Below, piece after piece: positions 17,029 through 24,382 of a stretch of DNA of 40,175 nucleotides. The notes under the pieces are model-generated. The model was not told the origin of the DNA. It did not search any database and saw only the letters and a list, made by a program, of their open reading frames with translations. Position numbers and translations under genes: made by a program. The DNA is from Caulobacteraceae bacterium. Lineage in GTDB: Bacteria; Pseudomonadota; Alphaproteobacteria; Caulobacterales; Caulobacteraceae. Numbering within the stretch: position 1 is the stretch's first letter; every line of letters begins with the position of its first letter. The stretch is from assembly GCA_003164925.1 (NCBI GenBank), contig PLRV01000032.1, forward strand, positions 1-40,175, read 5' to 3'.

Positions 17029-18312
17029 ATGCGTCGCTTCAACGTCCGGGACCCAAGCTTCGAAGCCGCCTTCGCCGCCTTTCTCGACGAGCGGCGCGGT
17101 TCGCCCGCCGATGTGGACGCGGCCGTGGCCGATATCCTCCAAGCGGTGCGCCTGGAAGGCCTTCAGGCTGTGCTGCGCTTCGCCGAGCTGTTCGACAAGG
17201 TGAAGCTTGACGCGGACAGACTCAGGGTCGGGCCCGAGGAGATCGCGCGCGGGGCGGCGCAGACGGATCCGAAGGTGCGCGAGGCGATCGATTTCGCCGC
17301 CGCGCGCATCCGCGCCTATCATGAACGCCAACGGCCTGCTGACCAGCGCTTCGTCGATTCGGCCGGGGTCGAGCTCGGTTGGCGCTGGACGGCTCTTGAA
17401 TCGGTGGGAATCTATGTGCCGGGCGGCCGCGCGGCCTATCCCTCCACCGTGCTGATGAACGCCGTGCCCGCCGCCGTGGCCGGGGTCGAGCGCATCGCCA
17501 TGATCACGCCGCCGGGCCGCATGGAGCCCGTCGTTCTGGCGGCGGCCCAGGCGGCCGGCGTCACCGAAATCTGGCGGGTGGGCGGCGCGCATGGCGTGGC
17601 CGCCTTGGCCTACGGCGCCGGTCCGATCCGGCCCGTGGACAAGATTGTCGGGCCCGGCAACGCCTATGTCACGGCCGCCAAGCGACGGCTCTACGGGGTG
17701 GTGGGCATCGACGCCCTGGCTGGACCCTCCGAAATCGTGGTGGTGGCCGATGGCGCCAATAATCCCGACTGGATCGCCGCCGACCTCTTGTCTCAGGCCG
17801 AGCATGACCCGGCGGCGCAATCGATCCTTATCACCGACGACGAGGCCTTCGCGGCCGCCGTCGCCCAGTCGGTCGATCGCCAGATCGCCACATTGAAGAC
17901 GGGGGAGGACGCGCGCGCCTCCTGGGATCGTCACGGCGCCGTGGTGATCGCGCCGCTGGAGCAGTCGCCGCGTCTGGTGAATCTGATCGCGCCCGAGCAT
18001 GTGGAGTTCGCTGTGGACCATCCCGAGCTCCTGGCCGACCGGGTCCGCCACGCCGGCGCGATCTTCATGGGCCGCTATGCGCCCGAAGCCATCGGCGACT
18101 ATGTGGCGGGGTCGAACCACGTCCTGCCCACCAGCCGCGCGGCGCGGTTCTCTTCGGGTCTTTCGCTATACGACTTCCTCAAACGGTCCTCATTGATCCG
18201 TTGCGACGCCGAAGCGTTCGCGCGTCTGGCCGGTCCAACCTTGGCGCTGGCCGAGGCCGAGGGCTTGCCCGCGCACGCCCGGTCGGTTTCGATCCGCCTG
18301 AATCACGGTTAG
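17029..18312 (+). CDS. hisD: Histidinol dehydrogenase
   Basis: HisD oxidises L-histidinol to L-histidine in two NAD+-dependent steps at a zinc site. The 427-residue length is normal. Visible blocks are VGIYVPGGRAAYPS, VGPGNAYVTAAKR, GPSEIVVVAD, LLSQAEHDP with zinc-site residues, IAPEHVEF and GSNHVLPT. The ATG at 17029 comes two bases after the DUF2948 stop; the open frame back to 16942 overlaps that gene and lacks family similarity. No other his genes are nearby, as is common in this group. Confidence 0.97.
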   Translation: MRRFNVRDPSFEAAFAAFLDERRGSPADVDAAVADILQAVRLEGLQAVLRFAELFDKVKLDADRLRVGPEEIARGAAQTDPKVREAIDFAAARIRAYHERQRPADQRFVDSAGVELGWRWTALESVGIYVPGGRAAYPSTVLMNAVPAAVAGVERIAMITPPGRMEPVVLAAAQAAGVTEIWRVGGAHGVAALAYGAGPIRPVDKIVGPGNAYVTAAKRRLYGVVGIDALAGPSEIVVVADGANNPDWIAADLLSQAEHDPAAQSILITDDEAFAAAVAQSVDRQIATLKTGEDARASWDRHGAVVIAPLEQSPRLVNLIAPEHVEFAVDHPELLADRVRHAGAIFMGRYAPEAIGDYVAGSNHVLPTSRAARFSSGLSLYDFLKRSSLIRCDAEAFARLAGPTLALAEAEGLPAHARSVSIRLNHG

Positions 18313-18319
18313 GGCGGCG

Positions 18320-18796
18320 ATGGCCAGGGGAGATCCGCAACAGAGGCTCGAAAAAGTCGAGCTCGACGAAGGCTCGCTGGCGGCCCTGTCGCCCGAGCAG
18401 GACGACGAGCGCAAGGTGGCCATCGTCGACCTTCTGGCGAGCAACAGCTTCATTCCGGACGGCGCGGGCGTCGGGCCTTTTCGGCTTGGGCTGAGCACGC
18501 AGGAAGCCCGCCTGGCCCTGGATGTGAGCGGGCCCGAGTATGAGCGCCGATTCTTGCTGTCGCTGTCGCCCCTACGAGGGGTGATCAAGGACTACTTCCT
18601 GTTGTGCGAGAGCTATTACGCCGCGGTGCGCAACGCCACCTCGTCCCAGATCGAGGCTCTCGATATGGGGCGACGGGGCCTGCACAACGAAGGCGCAACG
18701 CTGCTCAAGGAGCGGCTGGAAGGTAAGATCGAAGTGGATGGCGACACTGCCCGTCGCCTGTTCACCCTGATCTGCGCCTTGCACTGGAGGGGCTGA
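18320..18796 (+). CDS. UPF0262 family protein
   Basis: The 158-residue product matches UPF0262, an alphaproteobacterial family of unknown function. Blocks seen are DERKVAIVDLLASNSF, GPFRLGLSTQEARLALDV, LSLSPLRGVIKDYFLLCESYY and RRGLHNEGATLL. It starts seven bases after hisD and its stop touches the next start. The conserved place after hisD is the main support beyond the sequence itself. No active-site motif is apparent. Confidence 0.92.
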   Translation: MARGDPQQRLEKVELDEGSLAALSPEQDDERKVAIVDLLASNSFIPDGAGVGPFRLGLSTQEARLALDVSGPEYERRFLLSLSPLRGVIKDYFLLCESYYAAVRNATSSQIEALDMGRRGLHNEGATLLKERLEGKIEVDGDTARRLFTLICALHWRG

Positions 18797-19243
18797 GTGC
18801 CGTTTGTCGATTCTCCGAGCGTGCTGTTCGTATGCACCTTCAACAGTGCGCGATCGCCCATGGCGGCAGGACTCGCGCGCAAGCTCTGTGGCCCGGCTGT
18901 GTACGCGGATAGTTGCTGTCTTGAGTCCATAGGGGAGGTCGACCCCTTCGCGGCCGTCGTCATGGCTGAGGTTGGCGTTGACCTGTCCGAACACGCGCCA
19001 AAGCGGTTCGACGACATGATCGCCCGCGGCGGCTTCACCCACGTGGTGGCGCTCAGTGAAGAGGCTTGGCCGGCGGTGGCGTCGCGGCTCGACGCCGCGG
19101 CGGCCATGCACTGGCCGATTCAGGATCCCACTCAAAGCGATGGATCGCGAGAATCACGGTTGGAGGCGTATCGCCTGATCCGGCGCCGGCTTGAGGAGAA
19201 GATCCTCGAGCATTTCAGCCAACCCTATGCCGCGCTCCGATAG
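18797..19243 (+). CDS. Low-molecular-weight protein-tyrosine-phosphatase-like protein
   Basis: The 148-residue product has the LMW phosphatase/arsenate reductase fold. The phosphate loop reads VCTFNSARSPMA with catalytic C13 and R19 (C-x5-R). PIQDPTQ near residue 113 supplies the general-acid aspartate of the DP motif. Members remove phosphate from tyrosine residues or reduce arsenate; no ars genes are nearby, so a housekeeping phosphatase role is more likely. The start is GTG, with GGAGG six bases upstream inside the UPF0262 gene end. The neighbour order UPF0262-phosphatase-maf is common in alphaproteobacteria. Confidence 0.88.
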   Translation: MPFVDSPSVLFVCTFNSARSPMAAGLARKLCGPAVYADSCCLESIGEVDPFAAVVMAEVGVDLSEHAPKRFDDMIARGGFTHVVALSEEAWPAVASRLDAAAAMHWPIQDPTQSDGSRESRLEAYRLIRRRLEEKILEHFSQPYAALR

Positions 19244-19250
19244 GGCCAGG

Positions 19251-19853
19251 GTGAACGACTCCGCTTCCTCATGCGCCAACGCGCCCCTCATCCTGGCCAG
19301 CGCCAGCCCGCGCCGCCTGGACCTGCTGCGCCAGGCTGGCGTGGAGCCGGACCGTGCGATCGCGGCCGATGTGGACGAAAGGGCCCTGGCCAAGGAAACC
19401 CCGCGCCAACTGGCGCTGCGCCTGGCGCAAGACAAGGCCCGCGCCGTGATGGGGCTTGAGGCGGGCGCCTTCGTCGTCGGGGCCGATACGGTGGTGGCGC
19501 TAGGCCGGCGTGTTTTTGGCAAGCCGGACAGCGAAACCGACGCGCGGCGCATGCTCGCTCGCCTGTCGGGGCGCGCGCACCGGGTGCTCACGGCCGTGGC
19601 CGTGGCCGCGCCCGACGGCCGAATGGCCTCGCGCCTGTCGGAGAGCAAGGTGACGTTCAAGCGCCTGAGCCCGCAGGATCTCAACGCCCTGATCGCTTGC
19701 GGCGAGTGGCGGGGCGTCGCGGGCGGCTACCGTATTCAGGGCAGGGCGGCGGGCGTGATCGTCGATCTTCAGGGCTCCTATGCCGGGGTGGTCGGGCTAC
19801 CGCTATACGAGACCCTGTCACTTCTGGATGGGCTGGGATTTCGGCGGTTCTGA
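19251..19853 (+). CDS. maf: Maf family nucleotide pyrophosphatase
   Basis: Maf proteins hydrolyse non-standard or surplus nucleoside triphosphates to monophosphates, limiting their entry into nucleic acids. The signature ASASPRRLDLL lies near the N-terminus, with the metal site in GADTVVALG and RRMLARLSGRAHRV. GGYRIQGRAAG and the GLPLYET ending are family blocks. The GTG at 19251, five bases after AGGG, gives a 200-residue protein of normal length. An ATG at 19227 and the longest frame (19191) overlap the upstream gene and lack a ribosome site. The stop shares an A with the next ATG (TGATG). Confidence 0.92.
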   Translation: MNDSASSCANAPLILASASPRRLDLLRQAGVEPDRAIAADVDERALAKETPRQLALRLAQDKARAVMGLEAGAFVVGADTVVALGRRVFGKPDSETDARRMLARLSGRAHRVLTAVAVAAPDGRMASRLSESKVTFKRLSPQDLNALIACGEWRGVAGGYRIQGRAAGVIVDLQGSYAGVVGLPLYETLSLLDGLGFRRF

Positions 19854-20890
19854 TGGCGGAGCGCGCGCTATTTCTCGACGAAGGGCCGGGCGAAATCCGG
19901 GCGGTCGTGACCCTCGACGGCGCTCCCGAACGCCTGATTCTGGAACGGCCGGGTGAAGCCTATCCCAGGCTCGCCGCCCGTTATGCCGCGCGGGTCAGCC
20001 GGATCGACAAGGCTCTGGGCCTGGCTTGGCTCGATCTGGGCGAGGACGGCGCGGCCGCGCTGCGGTTGAAAGCCGATCGGGCGCCTCCGCCCGAAGGCGG
20101 CAAGATCGAGGTGGAAATCGCCATCGAGCCCCAGCCGGGCAAGCCAGCGGTCGCTCGGCTGCTGGGGGACGCGGAGGGGACGCCGCGACGCCTGCAATCG
20201 GGGCCGGAGTTGGAGCAGCGGTTGTCGTCCTTTGCTCCCGGCGCGCGGGTCGTCACGGGCCGGGCGGCGCGTGACGTGGCCGACGAGGCGGCGGCCGAGG
20301 TTTTGGCGGTGGAATTCCCACTGGCAGGCGGCGGCTCGCTCTCCATCGAACGGACCCGGGCTCTCACCGCTGTGGATGTCGATATGGGCGCGGCGTCCGG
20401 CGACGCCAAACGCGCGACCCGTCAGGTCAATCTGCGCGCCATCCCCGCCTTGGCCCGCCTGCTCAGGCTCAAGGCTCTGGGCGGGCTTGTGGCGCTCGAC
20501 CTCGTTGGACGCGGACATGATGGCCAGGCCATGGCCCAGGCCATCCGCGCCGCTTTCACGCCCGACCAACCCGGCGTGGCGTTCGGGCCGGTCAGCCGCT
20601 TCGGTCTGATTGAGTTGAGCCTGCCGCGACGTTACAGGCCCGTGGCGGATCTATTATGCGGCGCCGATGGGCGGCCGTCCGCCGCGACCTTGGCGCTGGG
20701 GCTGTTGCGAGCCATCGAACGCGAAGCGATGGCCGACCCGGGCGCGCGGCTGCGGGCTTCGGCGCACCCCGATGTGATCGCCGCGGCCTCGGAGCGAGCG
20801 GGACCGCTTGCCGCGCGAATCGGCGCACGCTTCGATCTGCATGCCGATGGATCCTTGCCGCGAGAGGCGATTGAGGTGCGCCGGCCATGA
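19853..20890 (+). CDS. Short ribonuclease E/G-like protein
   Basis: The 345-residue product is related to the RNase E/G catalytic half. A reduced S1-like part lies at about 35-100. The DNase I-like subdomain reads SIERTRALTAVDVDMG, with metal-binding D175 (and D177), and LGGLVALDLVGRGHD with D216, matching the two magnesium aspartates of RNase E. VSRFGLIELSLPR matches the end of that domain. The zinc-link CPxC motif and the small dimer domain are missing, so it is far shorter than RNase G (about 490). It would be cytoplasmic and may cut RNA, but the loss of the zinc link suggests another assembly. It lies between maf and yacG, with overlaps on both sides. Confidence 0.85.
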   Translation: MAERALFLDEGPGEIRAVVTLDGAPERLILERPGEAYPRLAARYAARVSRIDKALGLAWLDLGEDGAAALRLKADRAPPPEGGKIEVEIAIEPQPGKPAVARLLGDAEGTPRRLQSGPELEQRLSSFAPGARVVTGRAARDVADEAAAEVLAVEFPLAGGGSLSIERTRALTAVDVDMGAASGDAKRATRQVNLRAIPALARLLRLKALGGLVALDLVGRGHDGQAMAQAIRAAFTPDQPGVAFGPVSRFGLIELSLPRRYRPVADLLCGADGRPSAATLALGLLRAIEREAMADPGARLRASAHPDVIAAASERAGPLAARIGARFDLHADGSLPREAIEVRRP

Positions 20891-21081
20891 CCCAAGCCAA
20901 GGTTTCAGCCTGCCCCATCTGCAGCAAACCTGCCGACCAGGCCTATCGGCCGTTCTGCTCGCGGCGATGCGCCGACGTTGATCTTCAACGTTGGCTTTCG
21001 GGGCGCTATGTGGTTCCGGGGCGCGCCGACGATGACGAGCAAGCGTCGCCGCCCGTTATAAATGGGGATGAGGAAGCTTAA
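20887..21081 (+). CDS. yacG: DNA gyrase inhibitor / zinc protein YacG
   Basis: The 64-residue product has the YacG zinc ribbon: CPICSKP near the N-terminus and CSRRCADVDLQRWL, giving four cysteine ligands. YRPFCSRRC and the LSGRYVVPG stretch are highly typical. YacG binds GyrB and blocks gyrase binding to DNA in E. coli. The acidic tail (DDDEQ, GDEEA) is usual. The ATG overlaps the stop of the RNase E/G-like gene (ATGA). It is the end of the core operon; three bases later comes the convergent tRNA-Phe 3' end. Confidence 0.93.
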   Translation: MTQAKVSACPICSKPADQAYRPFCSRRCADVDLQRWLSGRYVVPGRADDDEQASPPVINGDEEA

Positions 21082-21084
21082 GGG

Positions 21085-21160
21085 TGGTGCCTGGGGGCGG
21101 AATCGAACCACCGACACGCGGATTTTCAATCCGCTGCTCTACCAACTGAGCTACCCAGGC
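21085..21160 (-). tRNA. tRNA-Phe (GAA anticodon)
   Basis: The minus strand gives a 76-base cloverleaf including an encoded CCA. GCCTGGG pairs with CCCAGGC, the anticodon loop is TTGAAAA with GAA, and the T loop contains GTTCGATTC. It runs toward yacG, so the two transcripts meet end to end. Confidence 0.97.
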
Positions 21161-21208
21161 GCACTTTTTCCCGACCGCCGTAAGCCAGCCGCCGAATTCG
21201 GAGCGCCG

Positions 21209-21237
21209 TCTATAAGGGAGGGCGAGGGGCCTGTCTA
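21209..21237 (-). promoter_or_regulatory. Likely promoter of tRNA-Phe
   Basis: On the minus strand TAGACA (21232-21237) and TATAGA (21209-21214) are separated by exactly 17 bases. They differ from the sigma-70 consensus at only one and two or so positions. Transcription would begin about 40 bases before the tRNA. Confidence 0.7.
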
Positions 21238-21325
21238 GCGGCGCTCGCGCTGGCCGTCCCGGGACATCCGGCTCAAGAACGCGATGGCTTTGGACGGAAT
21301 CGGCCAAACGCCGAATCGTACCCAA

Positions 21326-21376
21326 GATTCAAATATGTAGAGCCGATTCAGGCTTCGAGATGAGGCCATCGGGCTC
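21326..21376 (-). repeat. Interspersed palindromic repeat, copy on the minus strand
   Basis: Read on the minus strand this stretch matches the copy at 30473: GAGCCC-GAT arm, a CTTC/GAAG-like inner part, ATCGGCTC arm, then CTACATATTTGAATC. One base is bulged between the arms and the TAGAGC end has been lost, so the copy is decayed. Confidence 0.75.
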
Positions 21377-21627
21377 TCGGTGGCCTTGTGTCAGTCAAAT
21401 CTCCCCGCCGAACGAAAAGGTCTTTCGCAACCCTTCGATAAAACCTGGTCGCCTGCGGCTAATTCGCCCTTCGAGCGATCATCTTGCAATGCCGTAATGA
21501 GCTTCAATCTTGACGCGTATATGACTTAACCAGGAGTCGCGGCAGCGGCCGCGCGCGAGCGTTATTTGGCAAGCAAAGCCATGCTGCACCGCAATAATAA
21601 CGGTCCATTAATACGTCCTAACCGCAG

Positions 21628-21688
21628 GGCGCAGCGCTTTTTACCCGTTTTATTGTGCGCTGCACAATAAAACGGGGCGCAGCGCTTT
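21628..21688. repeat. 15-bp perfect palindrome between 13-bp direct repeats
   Basis: CCCGTTTTATTGTGC (21644-21658) is followed by GCT and its exact reverse complement (21662-21676). The 13-mer GGCGCAGCGCTTT flanks it at 21628-21640 and 21676-21688. The hairpin would be very stable, and no T-run makes it an ordinary terminator. A tiny mobile element with target duplication or a large operator are both possible. Confidence 0.85.
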
Positions 21689-21995
21689 CGCCCGTAAGCA
21701 GAATTGCCTTCGACGCCCCTTGACGTTGCGGTAAGGGGTTGTCAAAGGACGTTTGCCGCAAGTCTAACGAACGGCGTGGCCTCGCTTTCCGTGAGGTCAT
21801 CTGCCTTTAGAGGCGCTCCCGCACGGAACGTGACGCTGATCGGCGGACGGTCCAGGGCGGATAAGCGCTAAGAGTGCGGTTCGGACGCAGCTCCTCCGGG
21901 GCGGCCGACGAACAAAATTCAAAATAGGGTTGAGACGCTTGCGCGCGACGGCCCTAGCCCCCCAATGTGCTAGACCAACCAGGAACTGGCGAAAG

Positions 21996-22880
21996 ATGCT
22001 CGATATTAAACCCCATCACTCTCTTGCGGCTCTTGTCGGCGTAATGGCGCTGACCATGGGCGTCCCGGCGTTCGCGCAGACGGCGGCTCCGGTTCCGGCC
22101 GTCGCTGCTTCGGACGCCGCCGTCTCCGACGCCGCCGCTTCGGGCCTGTCGAACGGCGGCGCCGTCGCCGCGCCGACGGAGATCAAGAACGCCGGCAAGC
22201 TGACGCCCATCCAGATGTTCCTCGACGCCGAGCCGGTGGTTAAGGTCGTCATGGTCGGCCTGCTGCTCTGCTCGGTCTTCTCCTGGACCCTGCTGGTCAC
22301 CAAGATTTTCGAATTCGGTTCGTTGAACCGCGCTTCGGATCGGTTCCTGGAAGCGTTCCGCAGCGCTCGCTCCATTGCCGATATCGCCCGCATCTCCGGG
22401 TCTGAGGAATTCGAAGGCAACCCGATGGCCGACATGGCCTCCGCGGCCGCCAGCGAAGTGGAAGTCTCTCGCCAGGCCGGTCTTGGGGTCACCGGCGCTC
22501 ACCGCGATTCTACTGTGGTGCGGGCGTCTTCGGCGGTTTCCGCCGTTCAAGCGGGTCTGTCCAAGCGCTTGTCCGCAGGCATGCAGTTCCTGGCCTCGGT
22601 CGGCTCATCCGGTCCCTTCATCGGTCTGTTCGGTACGGTCTATGGGATCATGAACTCGTTCATCGGCATCGCGAACACCAACACCACCAACCTGGCCGTC
22701 GTCGCCCCCGGTATCGCCGAAGCGCTTCTGGCTACCGGTATCGGCCTGTTCGCGGCCATCCCGTCGGTGATTTTCTACAACTTCTTCCAGACCCGCATCT
22801 CGGCCTACGGCACGCGGACGGAAGGGTTTGTCGCCGAACTGATGAACGCGATCTCCCGTCAGCTCGACAAGGGAGCGTAA
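21996..22880 (+). CDS. exbB: ExbB/TolQ-type proton channel protein
   Basis: The 294-residue product is an ExbB. After an N-terminal signal or anchor (about 13-31, ending VPAFAQ) and a low-complexity A/P/S linker, a first channel helix lies at about 73-100 (VVKVVMVGLLLCSVFSWTLL). The two later helices lie in FLASVGSSGPFIGLFGTVYG and EALLATGIGLFAAIPSVIFY, the conserved core of MotA/TolQ/ExbB. With ExbD it uses the proton gradient to drive TonB. The ATG at 21996 suits the signal sequence, although the ribosome site is weak; the frame reaches 21930. It is first in an exbB-exbD-tonB operon, six bases before exbD. Confidence 0.93.
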   Translation: MLDIKPHHSLAALVGVMALTMGVPAFAQTAAPVPAVAASDAAVSDAAASGLSNGGAVAAPTEIKNAGKLTPIQMFLDAEPVVKVVMVGLLLCSVFSWTLLVTKIFEFGSLNRASDRFLEAFRSARSIADIARISGSEEFEGNPMADMASAAASEVEVSRQAGLGVTGAHRDSTVVRASSAVSAVQAGLSKRLSAGMQFLASVGSSGPFIGLFGTVYGIMNSFIGIANTNTTNLAVVAPGIAEALLATGIGLFAAIPSVIFYNFFQTRISAYGTRTEGFVAELMNAISRQLDKGA

Positions 22881-22886
22881 TCTCCT

Positions 22887-23333
22887 ATGGCCGCCAAACT
22901 TGCAGGTGGCGGGGGCTCGAAGTTCAACATCGAGCAGAACAGCGAGATCAACGTCACCCCCTTCGTGGACGTGATGCTGGTGCTGCTGATCATCTTCATG
23001 GTGGCGGCGCCGCTCGCCACCGTGTCGGTCCACGTCACACTTCCGCCGGCGGTGGCCAAACCATCGCCAAACCCGCCCAAGCCGATCTACATCTCGATCC
23101 AGCAGAACGGCGACACCTTCATCGGCGACACCCCTACGGACTTGGCAACGCTCGGCAGCGACCTGCGCAAGCAGATCGGCAAGCGCGATCCGACCAAGGA
23201 ACGTATCTTCATCCGTGGGGATGAGGAGATGGAATACAAGGACTTCATGGGCGTGATGAACGCGCTGCAGGATAGTGGTTTCTACAGCGTGGCGCTGATC
23301 GGTCAGGACACCAGTCGACCGGGTGCCGAATGA
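22887..23333 (+). CDS. exbD: ExbD/TolR-type biopolymer transport protein, copy 1
   Basis: The 148-residue product has a short cytoplasmic N-tail, then one membrane helix starting INVTPFVDVMLVLLIIFMVA. It carries D28, the aspartate needed for proton flow in ExbD. A periplasmic domain follows (about 55-148), with the FIRGDEEMEYKDFMGVMNAL block typical of ExbD/TolR. It pairs with the upstream ExbB. The stop overlaps the tonB start (ATGA, 23330-23333). Confidence 0.95.
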   Translation: MAAKLAGGGGSKFNIEQNSEINVTPFVDVMLVLLIIFMVAAPLATVSVHVTLPPAVAKPSPNPPKPIYISIQQNGDTFIGDTPTDLATLGSDLRKQIGKRDPTKERIFIRGDEEMEYKDFMGVMNALQDSGFYSVALIGQDTSRPGAE

Positions 23334-24013
23334 CGGATGCGCCCCATCACTATGATCCCCTGGTGGACAAGCCGCCGCGGAAAAAGAAGAACGGCGCTGC
23401 GATCGCGATCACCATTTCGGTCGTGTTCCATGCGGGCATCCTGACGTACCTGTGGTTCAACAAGTTCGTCGTGCACTACAAGGAGTATTCGGACCAGGCG
23501 GTGAAGGTCGACTTGGTCAAGGCTCTTCCTCCGCCTCCGCCGCCTCCGCCTCCGCCTCCGCCTCCGAATACGCCCCCGCCCCCGCCTCCGCCGGTGCAGC
23601 CGCGTCCTTCGGTCGCTCCGCCGGCTGACGTGCCGCCTCCGCCGCCGATCAACATCGCGCCGGTGGAGCATCACGAACCGCCCCCGCCCCCGGCGCCGCC
23701 GCCGCCGCCGCATACTCCGGTGGTGGACAATCCGGATTGGCTGCACAAGCCCAACGGCGACGACTACGCGGACTACTACCCGGCCCGGGCGATGGAGTTG
23801 GACAAGACCGGCAGGGTGACGCTGCACTGCACCGTGACGGCCAAGGGTACGCTGGCCGATTGTTCGGCTGATGAAGACCCGCCCGGCTATGGCTTCGGGG
23901 ATGCTTCCCTGCGCATCTCCAAGCTGTTCAAGATGAAACCGCTGACCGCCGACGGCAAAGCCGTCGAAGGCGGCAAGTTCAGCACCGTGATCGTCTGGAA
24001 ACTGGCTGAGTGA
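23330..24013 (+). CDS. tonB: TonB energy transducer
   Basis: The 227-residue product has a basic N-tail (KPPRKKKNG), an inner-membrane helix at about 22-44 with the SVVFHAGIL histidine (the TonB helix H, needed for ExbB contact), and a proline-rich periplasmic spacer (about 66-128). The C-terminal TonB domain reads YPARAMELDKTGRVTLHCTV and FKMKPLTADGKAVEGG, contacting receptor TonB boxes. The first proline run is coded by repeated CCTCCG units. It overlaps exbD and is closed by a strong terminator, so this is the operon end. The receptor at 11444-13657 is one possible client. Confidence 0.95.
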   Translation: MTDAPHHYDPLVDKPPRKKKNGAAIAITISVVFHAGILTYLWFNKFVVHYKEYSDQAVKVDLVKALPPPPPPPPPPPPPNTPPPPPPPVQPRPSVAPPADVPPPPPINIAPVEHHEPPPPPAPPPPPHTPVVDNPDWLHKPNGDDYADYYPARAMELDKTGRVTLHCTVTAKGTLADCSADEDPPGYGFGDASLRISKLFKMKPLTADGKAVEGGKFSTVIVWKLAE

Positions 24014-24035
24014 CCTGAACGGCTCGAATATCAAC

Positions 24036-24068
24036 GCCCCGGAGGTATCCCTCCGGGGCTTTCTTTTT
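24036..24068 (+). terminator. Rho-independent terminator after tonB
   Basis: GCCCCGGAGG (24036-24045), a TATC loop, then CCTCCGGGGC (24050-24059) followed by TTTCTTTTT. The stem is a perfect ten base pairs, so this is a strong terminator 23 bases after the tonB stop. Confidence 0.95.
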
Positions 24069-24081
24069 GGGCGCGGCGGCC

Positions 24082-24110
24082 TTGATCCGACGGCCGTGCG
24101 CGACTAGAAC
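24082..24110 (+). promoter_or_regulatory. Likely promoter of tRNA-His
   Basis: TTGATC (24082-24087) and TAGAAC (24105-24110) are exactly 17 bases apart, and the tRNA begins 16 bases later. It lies after the tonB terminator, so tRNA-His is transcribed on its own. Confidence 0.65.
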
Positions 24111-24125
24111 CTGTCCTCCCTAAGA

Positions 24126-24202
24126 GCCGCCTTAGCTCAGTTGGTTAGAGCGCTAGATTGTGGATCTAGAGGTCCTCGGTTCGAGCCCGAGAGGTGGTAC
24201 CA
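24126..24202 (+). tRNA. tRNA-His (GTG anticodon)
   Basis: A 77-base cloverleaf with encoded CCA. The anticodon loop TTGTGGA holds GTG, and the T arm is CTCGG TTCGAGC CCGAG. The acceptor GCCGCCT pairs with AGGTGGT with two G-U pairs, including G1-U72, and the discriminator base is A73. The base before G1 is A, so no encoded G-1 exists. This is the known alphaproteobacterial form of tRNA-His. A T-run follows at 24203-24207. Confidence 0.96.
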
Positions 24203-24382
24203 TTTTTCCATTCGGCCAAAGACTGATCGTGGCCTTACAGATCGCCGAATGAGACCGCCTTCGCCGGGCGAAACGCGGCAAATTCAAAGGTGTGTTGATC
24301 GCTCTTTACTTCCGGCTCCAACCGCGCCAAAGGTCAGGTTGAAGGATATATCGGGCCTTTTGGCCTCGGAGGAGACGACCGA

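Larger units (their letters stand above)
21161..21995. other. 835-base non-coding stretch before exbB
   Basis: No credible gene was found on either strand. From the left it holds the tRNA-Phe promoter (21209-21237), a minus-strand copy of the interspersed repeat (21326-21376), a long perfect palindrome between direct repeats (21628-21688), and the leader of exbB. TTGTCA and TCTAAC about 18 bases apart near 21740-21770 are a weak plus-strand promoter candidate. The rest shows nothing recognised. Confidence 0.6.

Noticed and set aside
19697-20890. A longer start for the RNase E/G-like gene
   Set aside because: The extra 52 residues overlap maf out of frame, while the ATG at 19853 overlaps the maf stop in the usual TGATG form.
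23303-24034. A 243-residue minus-strand frame rich in arginine opposite tonB
   Set aside because: The arginine runs are the complement of the TonB proline repeats, and TonB is well supported.
24209-24251. CATTCGGC/GCCGAATG inverted repeat after tRNA-His as a terminator
   Set aside because: The loop is 27 bases and no T-run follows; the T-run at 24203 precedes it.
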